Source: Porticoccus sp. W117 (GTDB lineage Bacteria; Pseudomonadota; Gammaproteobacteria; Pseudomonadales; Porticoccaceae). From it: a DNA stretch of 64,000 nt. The stretch spans positions 44,406 to 108,405 of the forward strand of contig NZ_JATAAF010000009.1 in the NCBI RefSeq assembly GCF_030341905.1. Direction: 5' to 3'. The notes beneath the pieces are model-generated. The model made no database searches and had not been told where the DNA came from. It saw nothing but the letters and a program-made list of their open reading frames with translations. This document shows, piece after piece, positions 55,842-63,660 of this stretch; position 1 is the first letter of the stretch; each line of letters opens with the position of its first letter. Made by a program: the position numbers and the translations under genes.

Positions 55842-58838
55842 CTAGATATCAAACCGCTTGGTAACATCGAAGGTAATTATGCGGCCACGCACATCAACGC
55901 GGCGTGGATCCCAGGGCACACCGAAGCCATCAAAGAACGGAAAGCTGCGATTAAATACATTGCGTACACCACCTTTAATGGTCACGTCGTATTCATCCAT
56001 ATCGTAAGACATAGTGAGGTCGTGGGTAACGTAGTGGTGAATACGCAGGGGGTTACTGAAAGTAGTACCAAACGACTCTTGCTGGGTATAGCTGCTGGAG
56101 TAGTTGACAAACCAGTTGGCGGACAGGTTTTCGCCGGCCCAGCCTAATGATCCCACGGCCTTGAGTCTTTCCGGGCCATCCTGGCGACCATCATTCGCAT
56201 CCGGTGCGGAGCCCGGCGTCAATTGCTGACGCTTGAGGCTGGTATAGGTGCCGCCCAGAGCCGCAGTAAAGGCGCCAAAGTCGGTATCAAAGTCGTAGCT
56301 GATATTAAAGTCGGCAAATTCACTCAGCTCGTTGGCCACATTGATATCGTTGACGTTAATCCGGCTGATCAAACCGGTGGTGGGGTCAAATTCAACCGCA
56401 CCGGGTACGTCAAACAGCAAGTTCGGGGTGCGCGATGCCACGCTAAACAGACCATCGATGCGGTCAGTAATATCAATTTCAGCGATGGTGGCACTGACCG
56501 TTAGCCCTTGCAGTGCGCCACTGGGCGTCCAGTCAAAACCAAAAGACTTATTGTCCGACAGCTCCGGGCCCAGGTCAGGGTTGCCCCCAAAGACCAGTAT
56601 TGGTTCTTGCGGGCCTGCGCTGGGATTATTGGGGTCAGTGATAAGAAGGAACTGAAGCAGCAATTGATCGTCAAATATGCTTCTTAATGAAGGCGCTTTA
56701 AAGGATTCGCCCCAGGAGGCGCGAATTTTCAGTTCCTCAATGGGGTACCAGGCCAGATCCACTTTCGGGGAGGTGCTGCTAAAGGAACGGCTCTCAATAG
56801 CATTGGGGTTGGCACTGTCAAACGGCCCTTCCAGGGAATAGTCATCGTGACGAGCCGCCAGGGTCAGATCCAAAGCGTGTATACCAGGGACCCGGTTGTT
56901 GTCGCCGACCAGGGGAATACCCACTTCCGCAAAGAATGACGTTACATCCCGCTCAGGATCTTCGACAATGGTCAATGTAGTACCGGGAGCATTATTAAAG
57001 GTTTCAGTGCGGTATTCGGCGCCAAACACAACACCCAGATCGCCTGCAGGCAGCTCCAACAGGTTTCCTGTTACCGTCAGCAGGTAGCTATCCTGTTCAG
57101 ACACACTGGGCACACTATCGGGAAGAACAGTACCTAAGGGACCAACAACACCATTGCCACCACCCAGGCCCTCAAAAGCGGCCGCAGTATTGGCGCTGCC
57201 GTCACCAAAGGGGTTAATCACCTGTTCAATGGGCAACGGGTTGCCATTGGCATCGACACCGGCCAGGCGCTGCGCCAACAAGTCGTCGTCAAACCCAAGG
57301 GAAAATAAAAACAACGCCTCTTCCTCGGCACGGGAGGCGGAAAAGTTCATATCCCAATCATCACTGAGCTGTGCATCAAACCCCAATACCAGGGTTGTAT
57401 TCTCTCGCTCACTCACGGTTGGCGAAATCACACCATCCAGCAAACCCGCCACCGCTTCCGCAGCAAATGAATAGTACACACCCAGTTCATTGCCGGTGTC
57501 ATTGTAGGGGTTGGTTGTGGGTACAACGCCAAGATCGGATCCAAAAGAAGGAAAAGCTGAGAGCGTAGGTATACCTGGTGCCGTTTCTGATTCGTTGTCA
57601 CTGTAAGACAGCTCACCAAACACCTGGAAACCATCGAACAGTTCCTGCTCAGCGCGAACAAACACAGAGAGGTCATCTGACTCTGTTGTACTACCTCCCA
57701 CCGGCACTGCGCCAAGATCGAAGGGAGTCAAATTCGCAGGATCCAGCCCCGTCAGGCCGTTGGTACCATCATCACCGGCGGGCAAGGTGCCCAAAAAAGC
57801 AAAGCCATCAAATACGCGGCCAGGTTGGCCAGCTGCAAAAGTAGAGGAGATGCGGTTATCCGTACCGCCCAAGGGGCTCAAATCAAAGGTAGTGCCGCCG
57901 GCTTTAAATCGGTCTACGGGGTCGGTGGATTTGGCACTGATACTGGCATTCATATTGCCCGAACCCCAACCAAAACCAAACAGCGCTGAAATTTCGTTTT
58001 CGTCCCCTTCGTTGCGGCCCATATCGTAGCGCGCCGACACTTCGGCACCGACGTAATCATCCACCAGAATAAAGTCAATCACACCGCCCTGGGCATCGGC
58101 ACCGTATACCGCGGAAGCGCCGTCAAGCAAAATATTTACCTGCTTAATGGCGTTGAATGGAATGCCATTGAGGTTGACTGTGCCATCGCCAAAGGTAACG
58201 GAGCCGGCCCAGCGGCGGCCATTGACCAGAATCAGGGTATTACCACTGCCCAGACCGCGTAAATTGGCCGCGGACTGACCCTGATCACCCGTCGCTGAAA
58301 GACTGTTGTCCAGGGTTGTTGCTGCATTGACGTTACTGAAATTCTGCGGCAGAGAGCGGATTACATCTTCCACGCTGCCAAAGCCGCGACGTTCAATATC
58401 ATCACGGGTCAGCGAAATGACGTTGGAGCCGGTTTGCACGCCGTTCTTCAAACGAGTGCCAGTGATCACTAGTTCTTCATCTGGCTCTTCCTCGGAAGAT
58501 GCATCGGATGATTTCTCGCTGACAACCACGGTACTTTCCGAGGTAAATTCAAAGGTCAGGCCAGATCCTTCCAGCATCATGGTCAGTGCTTCGGCAACGG
58601 TATAGTTGCCGTTCACGGCGTTTAACTGAACGCCGTTGCCCGTACCACCTGGGAAAATAATTTGCACACCGGAGGTTTCGCCCAATTCAACCAGCGCTGA
58701 GCCTGCTGTTTGGCCCTTGATGTTTAAGTCAAATTTGGAGTCGTCCGCCTGAACGGACATGGCTGCCATAAGGGCAATGGCTGATGCCATGTTGACTACC
58801 ATGCGTTTGCGTCGCGTACTGTGACCGCCTTGATTCAT
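55842..58838 (-). CDS. TonB-dependent receptor with STN signalling domain
   Basis: This 998-residue receptor has a signal peptide (RMVVNMASAIALMAAMSVQA) and an N-terminal STN (secretin/TonB short) domain at about 32-105 (FDLNIKGQTAGSALVELGE, NGNYTVAEALTMMLEGSGL). An Asp/Glu-rich linker leads to a TonB box-like ELVITGTRLKNGVQ, the plug (DVIRSLPQNFSN, AANLRGLGSGNTLILVNGRRW) and a long barrel. The STN domain passes a ligand signal through FecR to the ECF sigma factor, both encoded upstream (59,217-60,871). Barrel sequence is like receptors of the sphingomonad/Xanthomonas type for sugars or peptides; the substrate is unknown. Confidence 0.92.
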   Translation of the reverse strand: MNQGGHSTRRKRMVVNMASAIALMAAMSVQADDSKFDLNIKGQTAGSALVELGETSGVQIIFPGGTGNGVQLNAVNGNYTVAEALTMMLEGSGLTFEFTSESTVVVSEKSSDASSEEEPDEELVITGTRLKNGVQTGSNVISLTRDDIERRGFGSVEDVIRSLPQNFSNVNAATTLDNSLSATGDQGQSAANLRGLGSGNTLILVNGRRWAGSVTFGDGTVNLNGIPFNAIKQVNILLDGASAVYGADAQGGVIDFILVDDYVGAEVSARYDMGRNEGDENEISALFGFGWGSGNMNASISAKSTDPVDRFKAGGTTFDLSPLGGTDNRISSTFAAGQPGRVFDGFAFLGTLPAGDDGTNGLTGLDPANLTPFDLGAVPVGGSTTESDDLSVFVRAEQELFDGFQVFGELSYSDNESETAPGIPTLSAFPSFGSDLGVVPTTNPYNDTGNELGVYYSFAAEAVAGLLDGVISPTVSERENTTLVLGFDAQLSDDWDMNFSASRAEEEALFLFSLGFDDDLLAQRLAGVDANGNPLPIEQVINPFGDGSANTAAAFEGLGGGNGVVGPLGTVLPDSVPSVSEQDSYLLTVTGNLLELPAGDLGVVFGAEYRTETFNNAPGTTLTIVEDPERDVTSFFAEVGIPLVGDNNRVPGIHALDLTLAARHDDYSLEGPFDSANPNAIESRSFSSTSPKVDLAWYPIEELKIRASWGESFKAPSLRSIFDDQLLLQFLLITDPNNPSAGPQEPILVFGGNPDLGPELSDNKSFGFDWTPSGALQGLTVSATIAEIDITDRIDGLFSVASRTPNLLFDVPGAVEFDPTTGLISRINVNDINVANELSEFADFNISYDFDTDFGAFTAALGGTYTSLKRQQLTPGSAPDANDGRQDGPERLKAVGSLGWAGENLSANWFVNYSSSYTQQESFGTTFSNPLRIHHYVTHDLTMSYDMDEYDVTIKGGVRNVFNRSFPFFDGFGVPWDPRRVDVRGRIITFDVTKRFDI

Positions 58839-58948
58839 TTATCCCACCTCTGCTGTAAATATAGTATTTGACGTTATTACTTCTTTGACTAGTTGCTTTG
58901 CTACTGACTTGGACTATCAGCTGCTAATACCGACCACGTCTCAGAAAC

Positions 58949-58988
58949 AAAAAAACCTACCTTTTTTTAAAAAAAGGCAGGTTTTTTT
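58949..58988. terminator. Terminator between FecR gene and receptor
   Basis: AAAAAAACCTACCTTTTTTT and AAAAAAAGGCAGGTTTTTTT pair with one mismatch. It separates the sigma/FecR unit from the receptor gene, so the receptor needs its own, presumably sigma-dependent, promoter at 58,839-58,948. Confidence 0.85.
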
Positions 58989-59019
58989 GTGTTAATTCGA
59001 CTCTGGCGATTTTTCAAGA

Positions 59020-59172
59020 TGGCAGTAAGACTTAAAAATTTCGTCATCGCGAGCGCAGCGCGGCGATCCAGCGTCTTTTAATAGTCGCTAGATTGCCGCG
59101 TCGCTACGCTCCTCGCAATGACGGCCCGGGAGTTTATTCCGGACAGTAGTGCGCCTGCGTGGGGATGACGGA
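59020..59172. repeat. Dispersed repeat, long copy
   Basis: It is closely similar to 54,339-54,502: GGCAGTAAGACTTAAAAATTT, CGTCATCGCGAGCGCAGCG, CTCCTCGCAATGACGG, GTTTATTCCGGACAGTAGTG and GGGGATGACGG in the same order. The middle differs (CTTTTAATAGTCGCTAG). Confidence 0.82.
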
Positions 59173-59216
59173 GAACCGCTAAAACAAAGCGTTTTACTGT
59201 TATGCAACAGCACTAA

Positions 59217-60284
59217 TCAGGGCTTTTCACTGACAACAATGCGATCAAAGTGCACCACCACTTTGATTGGCAAAGATTTTTCCAGGCCTTCCAGGGCCAT
59301 GGATATCTGGTCGGTACGAATGGTGGCGTAAATTCTGGTATCGAGAAGATCCACACTTTCCACCAGAATTTTCTTGGCGGTGTAACGATTTAATTGCTGC
59401 ACCACTTTACCCAGCGGCTCATTGCGAAAGCTCAGGATGCCCGTGCGCCACTGTTGATATCGGGATACATTGTGATCCACAGAAGCCGTCATGCGATCGC
59501 CGTCGTTCTGGTATTCCACAACGGTTTGCGCGTTCACTTTGCGGGGCACGCTGGAGGTCAGCGTCAGCGATTCACCCTGCGGGGGAGCAAGCAATGGCGC
59601 ACTGGAATCCACTACCGCTTCCGGCTTGTGTATGGATACGGTGCCTTCCACAACCGCAAGGGTAAATTGATCCGGAGATTTATGGATATTGAATTCGGTG
59701 CCCAGCACGCTGACGGAACGCTCCCCCATAGCCACCGTAAACGGGCGCTCAGGGTCTTTGGCTACATCGAAATACACCTCACCCCGTTCCAGAATCACCC
59801 GACGGGAAGTGCCGGTCATTTCCACCAACATCAATGTGCCGGTGTTCATACTGAGTACTGAGCCGTCATCCAGGGTGACGTCTTTCTGTTCGCCTATCTG
59901 GGTGATATAGCGGTCGATCTTCACCAATGGTTTTTGCTCAGTTGTTTCAAAGGTCAGAAAAACCGTGACCGCCAACAATAAACCTGCCGCCATGCCAGCA
60001 ACCGACCAGCGCCACTTGCTGGCTGCAGGTGACCGCTTTTGGCTGTGTGTGGACTGGTAATGGCCCAACACCTGTTCCACATCAGAGTCTTCCGCCAGAG
60101 ATTCCAGGCTGGCCATCAGCCGGGTTGTTTCCAGAAATTCCTCCTGATAGCCGGGCACTTCCCGACAGCGCTGCTCTATTTGGCCCTCGGATTCTGCGGT
60201 TAGTGTGCCAGAGAGCAGATTGATAGCATCTTCCCTGGCCCGGTCGGCAACTGTGCGTGTCTTGTCCATGTCACTCCACTTCAT
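59217..60284 (-). CDS. FecR-family anti-sigma/signal transducer
   Basis: The protein has 355 residues. A cytoplasmic N-terminal helical anti-sigma part (about 1-85) is followed by one membrane helix (WRWSVAGMAAGLLLAVTVFLTF, about 92-113). The periplasmic FecR domain shows GEQKDVTLDDGSVLSMNTGT, VILERGEVYFDVAKDPERPF and SVLGTEFNI. The C-terminal STN-like fold has ILSFRNEPLGKVVQQLNRYT. It should hold or activate the ECF sigma factor according to the receptor state. ATG 60284 overlaps the sigma gene stop by four bases. Confidence 0.92.
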   Translation of the reverse strand: MKWSDMDKTRTVADRAREDAINLLSGTLTAESEGQIEQRCREVPGYQEEFLETTRLMASLESLAEDSDVEQVLGHYQSTHSQKRSPAASKWRWSVAGMAAGLLLAVTVFLTFETTEQKPLVKIDRYITQIGEQKDVTLDDGSVLSMNTGTLMLVEMTGTSRRVILERGEVYFDVAKDPERPFTVAMGERSVSVLGTEFNIHKSPDQFTLAVVEGTVSIHKPEAVVDSSAPLLAPPQGESLTLTSSVPRKVNAQTVVEYQNDGDRMTASVDHNVSRYQQWRTGILSFRNEPLGKVVQQLNRYTAKKILVESVDLLDTRIYATIRTDQISMALEGLEKSLPIKVVVHFDRIVVSEKP

Positions 60285-60871
60285 TTTACACCTCTGATTT
60301 CCACGGCGGCGCTTCTCAAACGCTTGACGGCCTGGCGAATGTATTTTTCGATCTGACTGCTGGATACCCCCATGTGCTGAGCAATTTCCAGGTAACTTTT
60401 GTTGCCAAAGCGGTGCAGGATAAACGAGTCACGCCAGCGCGGCTTCATGGCCATCAATACTTTTTTGGTCTGCTCCAGCTCGCGCCGGCTCTGGACTTCC
60501 ACATCCGGGGATATCGTGCTCACAATCTGCTCTTTCAACTGTTCACCCTGGTTTTCCAGGTAATTACTGCGGACCTTACGGCGTCTTTCAATATCCAGAA
60601 TCAGGTTATTAGCCACCTTAATCACAAACGATTGATTGTCGCTGCGCCCAGCAGGCAAACGGGAGGACAATCCATCCATCTTTGCCAGGCGCATAAACAC
60701 ATCCTGGAGGATATCTTCATGTTCAGTGGCGTTAGCTGCCGCCATTCTCAAGCGCAAAAACCCGCGCAACGCAGGCGCATGATCCTGGAACAGGCGCTCA
60801 AGCGCTTGCTCTTTGGTTTCTCGAGATCGATTAAAGCCGACAACGTTGCTTTTTTTCATGGCTATGGGCAA
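60281..60871 (-). CDS. ECF RNA polymerase sigma factor (FecI-like)
   Basis: The protein has 196 residues. Region 2 is LFQDHAPALRGFLRLRMAA then DILQDVFMRLAKM; region 4 is SYLEIAQHMGVSSSQIEKYI then RQAVKRLR. It should direct transcription of the STN receptor gene and perhaps its own operon in answer to FecR. TTG 60871 is selected because a GGAG ribosome site lies nine bases upstream; ATG 60859, four codons later, has no good site but is an alternative. The receptor, FecR and sigma set is a classic cell-surface signalling trio, split here by a terminator and a repeat. Confidence 0.92.
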   Translation of the reverse strand: MPIAMKKSNVVGFNRSRETKEQALERLFQDHAPALRGFLRLRMAAANATEHEDILQDVFMRLAKMDGLSSRLPAGRSDNQSFVIKVANNLILDIERRRKVRSNYLENQGEQLKEQIVSTISPDVEVQSRRELEQTKKVLMAMKPRWRDSFILHRFGNKSYLEIAQHMGVSSSQIEKYIRQAVKRLRSAAVEIRGVK

Positions 60872-61040
60872 TTAAGGTAACTCCACCACTTCCCTATGTT
60901 AGACCACGCATCAGAAAACGTTTTTCCTACCTTTGGCGGGAAAAAATTGTGAGAAAGAGGGAATACAGGGGTTTCAGGCTTCGCAACAACGGCCTGGCGT
61001 GATCTGCCCGTAGCTAGCAGCTCGCCGCCCAAAGCGGAAA

Positions 61041-62102
61041 TTACCGATTTTTAAAATCCAGCATCCGTTGCAATGGCAGCATGGCGCGGCGCCCTAGCTC
61101 GGCATCAACAAACACCTCATTGCTGCCCTGTTCCAGGGTTTCTACCATATTCTGCAGGTGGTTCATGCCCATCCAGGGGCAGTTGGCGCAGCTGCGACAA
61201 GTAGCACCACGGCCCGCCGTGGGGGCAATAATCAACTCTTTATGGGGCGCTGCCTGCTGCATTTTGAAGAAGATGCCCTCATCGGTGGCAACAATCACCT
61301 GCTTGTGGGGTAAATCCCTGGCGGCGGCGATCAGTTGCGAAGTAGAGCCTACGGCGTCGGCCATCTGCACTACATTGTCGGGGGATTCCGGGTGCACCAG
61401 AATGGCGGCGTCCGGGTAGACTTCTTTTATGTCCTGAAGGCCGCGGGCCTTGAATTCCTCGTGAACAATACAGCTGCCGTCCCACAGCAACATATCGGCG
61501 CCGGTTTTCTTCTGAACGTAGCTGCCCAGATGTTTATCTGGTGCCCAGAGTATTTTCTCCCCTTCCCCATCCAGATAATCCACCACATCCAGAGCAATAC
61601 TGGACGTCACCACCCAATCGGCGCGGGCTTTTACCGCCGCTGAAGTATTGGCGTACACCACCACGGTGCGATCCGGGTGCTGATCGCAAAAAGCGCTGAA
61701 ATCATCCGCCGGGCAACCGATATCCAGAGAACAAGTGGCTTCCAGGGTGGGCATCAGCACGCGCTTTTCCGGGGTAAGAATCTTGGCGGTCTCCCCCATA
61801 AACTTCACCCCCGCGACCAGCAGTGTGGATGCCTTGTGCTGGCTGCCAAAGCGGGCCATTTCCAGAGAGTCAGAGACAATGCCGCCAGTTTCTTCAGCCA
61901 ATGACTGAATCTCAGGGTCGGTGTAGTAATGCGCCACAATCACTGCATCCTTGGACGCCAGCAGCTCAACAATTCGCTCCCTGTAGCGGGTCACCTCATC
62001 GGCACTGTATTTGGGCTTGTCGTGCAAGTGCTCCAGATACTCCTGCACCACGGCACGGTGTTCGGTGTTCTCGGCAATTTTGAGTCGTTCAGTCGCTGAC
62101 AT
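61041..62102 (-). CDS. nadA: Quinolinate synthase
   Basis: This 353-residue [4Fe-4S] enzyme condenses iminoaspartate with dihydroxyacetone phosphate in NAD synthesis. Motifs: [65 protein letters not shown] and [15 protein letters not shown], providing the three cluster cysteines (in ATCS, GSC and CANC). ATG 62102 is used; a TTG seven codons upstream is unlikely. The neighbouring genes are unrelated. Confidence 0.96.
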   Translation of the reverse strand: MSATERLKIAENTEHRAVVQEYLEHLHDKPKYSADEVTRYRERIVELLASKDAVIVAHYYTDPEIQSLAEETGGIVSDSLEMARFGSQHKASTLLVAGVKFMGETAKILTPEKRVLMPTLEATCSLDIGCPADDFSAFCDQHPDRTVVVYANTSAAVKARADWVVTSSIALDVVDYLDGEGEKILWAPDKHLGSYVQKKTGADMLLWDGSCIVHEEFKARGLQDIKEVYPDAAILVHPESPDNVVQMADAVGSTSQLIAAARDLPHKQVIVATDEGIFFKMQQAAPHKELIIAPTAGRGATCRSCANCPWMGMNHLQNMVETLEQGSNEVFVDAELGRRAMLPLQRMLDFKNR

Positions 62103-62187
62103 GGAAGCAGGCCCACAAATCAAGGGGCGCGAATTCTAGCACAAGCTGGGAATCTGCGTAATTGCATAGAATTGATGCGCCATATCC

Positions 62188-62547
62188 ATGATGATGAGCC
62201 TACCAGCACGCCTGATTGCCTTGCGCAACGATATGGATCTTAGCCAACAGAAGATGGCCGATATCATCGGCATTCACGTCAACAGCCTAAAAAAGTACGA
62301 AGCCGGGCAAGCACAGCCTTCCCTGGATGTCTTGAAGAAGATCGCTCTGGCACTGCACGTCAGTACCGACTTCTTGCTGTTTGATGAACACGAACGTGTC
62401 CCTAGTGATGATCTCGCTTTGCAGCTCGAAGCGGTCAACCAGATGCCAGATGACGAGCAGATGGTGATTCGGGAGGTTCTGGAGAGCCTGATTATCAAGT
62501 ATCAGTCCCGGCGCTGGGATTCCGGGAGACAAGCCGCTAAAAGATAA
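62188..62547 (+). CDS. XRE-family helix-turn-helix regulator
   Basis: This 119-residue protein has a Cro/C1-type HTH (LIALRNDMDLSQQKMADIIGIHVNSLKKYEAG split at the turn, about residues 9-40) followed by DVLKKIALALHVSTDFLLF. A C-terminal helix (DDEQMVIREVLESLIIKY) probably dimerises. ATG 62188 is the first of three successive ATG codons. It precedes a small unknown gene by 76 bases with a terminator after that, so the two may be one unit. Such regulators are common in prophages and toxin-antitoxin loci; nothing more definite is visible. Confidence 0.88.
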   Translation: MMMSLPARLIALRNDMDLSQQKMADIIGIHVNSLKKYEAGQAQPSLDVLKKIALALHVSTDFLLFDEHERVPSDDLALQLEAVNQMPDDEQMVIREVLESLIIKYQSRRWDSGRQAAKR

Positions 62548-62623
62548 AGTTCACAAAGCACTGGCCCTGAGTGTTGGAGCACCCAGGGCCAGCTAACCAC
62601 CGATGACTAAACAGGAGTCAACA

Positions 62624-62881
62624 ATGGCTGGAAGCAATGATAAGTCCACTACGGATAAAATTCACCTATCAACACCCCAACTCACCCAGCTCACCGATGA
62701 GTTTTACGAGGTCTTCGCCCTCAACTGGTTTCTGTACGACGCCATTGAGGGCATCATGGCTGAGGTGGTTGACCGGCTTGAACAGCCACACCACAGCCTG
62801 GTCGGGCTGGGGCAATTTCTCAGTTTGATTCGGCAACGAGAGCTGGGGCTCAGGGAGCAGCTAAAGCAGATCAGGGAGTAA
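62624..62881 (+). CDS. Small helical protein of unknown function
   Basis: This 85-residue protein is not recognised. It is predicted mostly helical, with HLSTPQLTQLTDEFYEVFAL, YDAIEGIMAEVVDRLEQP and LGQFLSLIRQRELGLREQLK. No Cys, signal or membrane segment is present. ATG 62624 has a clear AGGAG site six bases upstream; an ATG at 62603 lacks one. It follows the XRE regulator and is followed by a strong terminator. It may belong with the regulator or with the mobile region to the right. Confidence 0.65.
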   Translation: MAGSNDKSTTDKIHLSTPQLTQLTDEFYEVFALNWFLYDAIEGIMAEVVDRLEQPHHSLVGLGQFLSLIRQRELGLREQLKQIRE

Positions 62882-62900
62882 CCCACTCAGCCAAACAAAT

Positions 62901-62938
62901 AACGCCCCGGCAGAGTAACTGCCGGGGCGTTTTTTTTG
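62901..62938 (+). terminator. Rho-independent terminator
   Basis: AACGCCCCGGCAG and CTGCCGGGGCGTT pair around a short loop, followed by seven more T. It ends the XRE/small protein unit and faces the convergent gene at 62,944. Confidence 0.92.
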
Positions 62939-62943
62939 TGTTG

Positions 62944-63204
62944 TTACTCTGATCCTAAATATTCTTTAATTTGCCTTATAGCAGCAGCCACATTCCATTC
63001 AGTGGGTACAGTTTCATCATCAAACCAGTTTGCACCCTCAGCAAGCCACTCTTCCCTAACTTTTTTTATACCACTATCACTCACTACATCCAGCCCAAAT
63101 TGTGTACCACAGCACGAGCATATTTCATGAGAGCTGTATGGATACTTTGGCTTTTCGTCCAGGCCTGTCCATCCACAGACTGGGCATGCATATAATTTCC
63201 CCAT
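62944..63204 (-). CDS. Cys-rich CPCC-type zinc-ribbon protein, putative immunity protein
   Basis: This 86-residue protein begins MGKLYACPVCGWTGLDEKP and has SHEICSCCGTQFGLD, giving C-x2-C and C-x2-C pairs that should hold a zinc ion. The remainder, KKVREEWLAEGANWFDDE, resembles the CPCC family of small cysteine-rich proteins seen beside polymorphic toxins. It starts one base after the stop of a toxin-like 3' fragment (63,206-63,467). This tail-to-head arrangement is typical for an immunity gene after its toxin. It is intact, whereas the toxin is cut. Confidence 0.75.
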   Translation of the reverse strand: MGKLYACPVCGWTGLDEKPKYPYSSHEICSCCGTQFGLDVVSDSGIKKVREEWLAEGANWFDDETVPTEWNVAAAIRQIKEYLGSE

Positions 63205-63205
63205 G

Positions 63206-63467
63206 TTAATAACCTACATTTCGCAAGCGGTCATTTAAAAAATACTCCAATCCATCTCCACCACGTTTCGACATAGCTGGTCTAAAAAGGGTGCTAATTA
63301 TGCCATCAGCCCCTACCACCCCATATTCCCCTGTGCGCTTACTGTAACGCACTATAGAGCCATCAAACCGTTGATACTGGAGAGTACCTTTACCTGCCGC
63401 ACCAGAGAGAAATTGCTTTGCTCTAGCAAGATATTGCTCCTGTGTTAAAGGCTGCCCCCACTCACCA
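63206..63467 (-). pseudogene. 3' fragment of a polymorphic-toxin C-terminal domain, cut by an IS
   Basis: An open frame of 86 codons without a start runs from the IS end to a stop at 63206. It reads WGQPLTQEQYLARAKQFLSG, then RFDGSIVRYSKRTGEYGVV and GADGIISTLFRPAMS with a final EYFLNDRLRNVGY. The pattern R-Y-x-n-F/Y-G-V-V-x-x-D-G-x-I-x-T-x-F-x-P is seen at the C-termini of RHS/CdiA-type toxins with RNase-like folds. The upstream part is missing, replaced by an IS3-like end at 63468, so the gene is dead in this form. The next gene is the putative immunity protein. Confidence 0.72.
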
Positions 63468-63660
63468 TGAATCGCCCCGGGTTTGTCGGAGGCAGTTTAA
63501 TTTGAGTCATGCAGCTTCGCTCGACTCGGTTTGATAATACAGCATTTCGTATTCAGCGGGCGGCACATCGCCGATGGGCTGTAGCAGCCTCCGGTTATTG
63601 AACCATTCCACCCAGGTTAGCGTGGCCCGCTCCACATCATCCAGCCCCTTCCAGGGGCCC
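63468..63660 (-). mobile_element. IS3-family element fragment
   Basis: The end sequence TGAATCGCCCCGGGTTTGTC (63468-63487) resembles terminal inverted repeats of IS3-family elements. It is followed by the 3' end of an integrase-type transposase (63507-63659). The element is cut at about 63660 by a second IS. The other end is not in the window. Confidence 0.78.
63507..63659 (-). pseudogene. IS3-family transposase, C-terminal fragment
   Basis: About 50 codons remain: GPWKGLDDVERATLTWVEWF then NNRRLLQPIGDVPPAEYE, the C-terminal end of the rve integrase domain of IS3-type OrfB, with the conserved WVxWFNxxRLH-like region. Upstream the frame continues into sequence of a different element, which shows that the N-terminal part was separated by a nested insertion. 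Confidence 0.85.
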
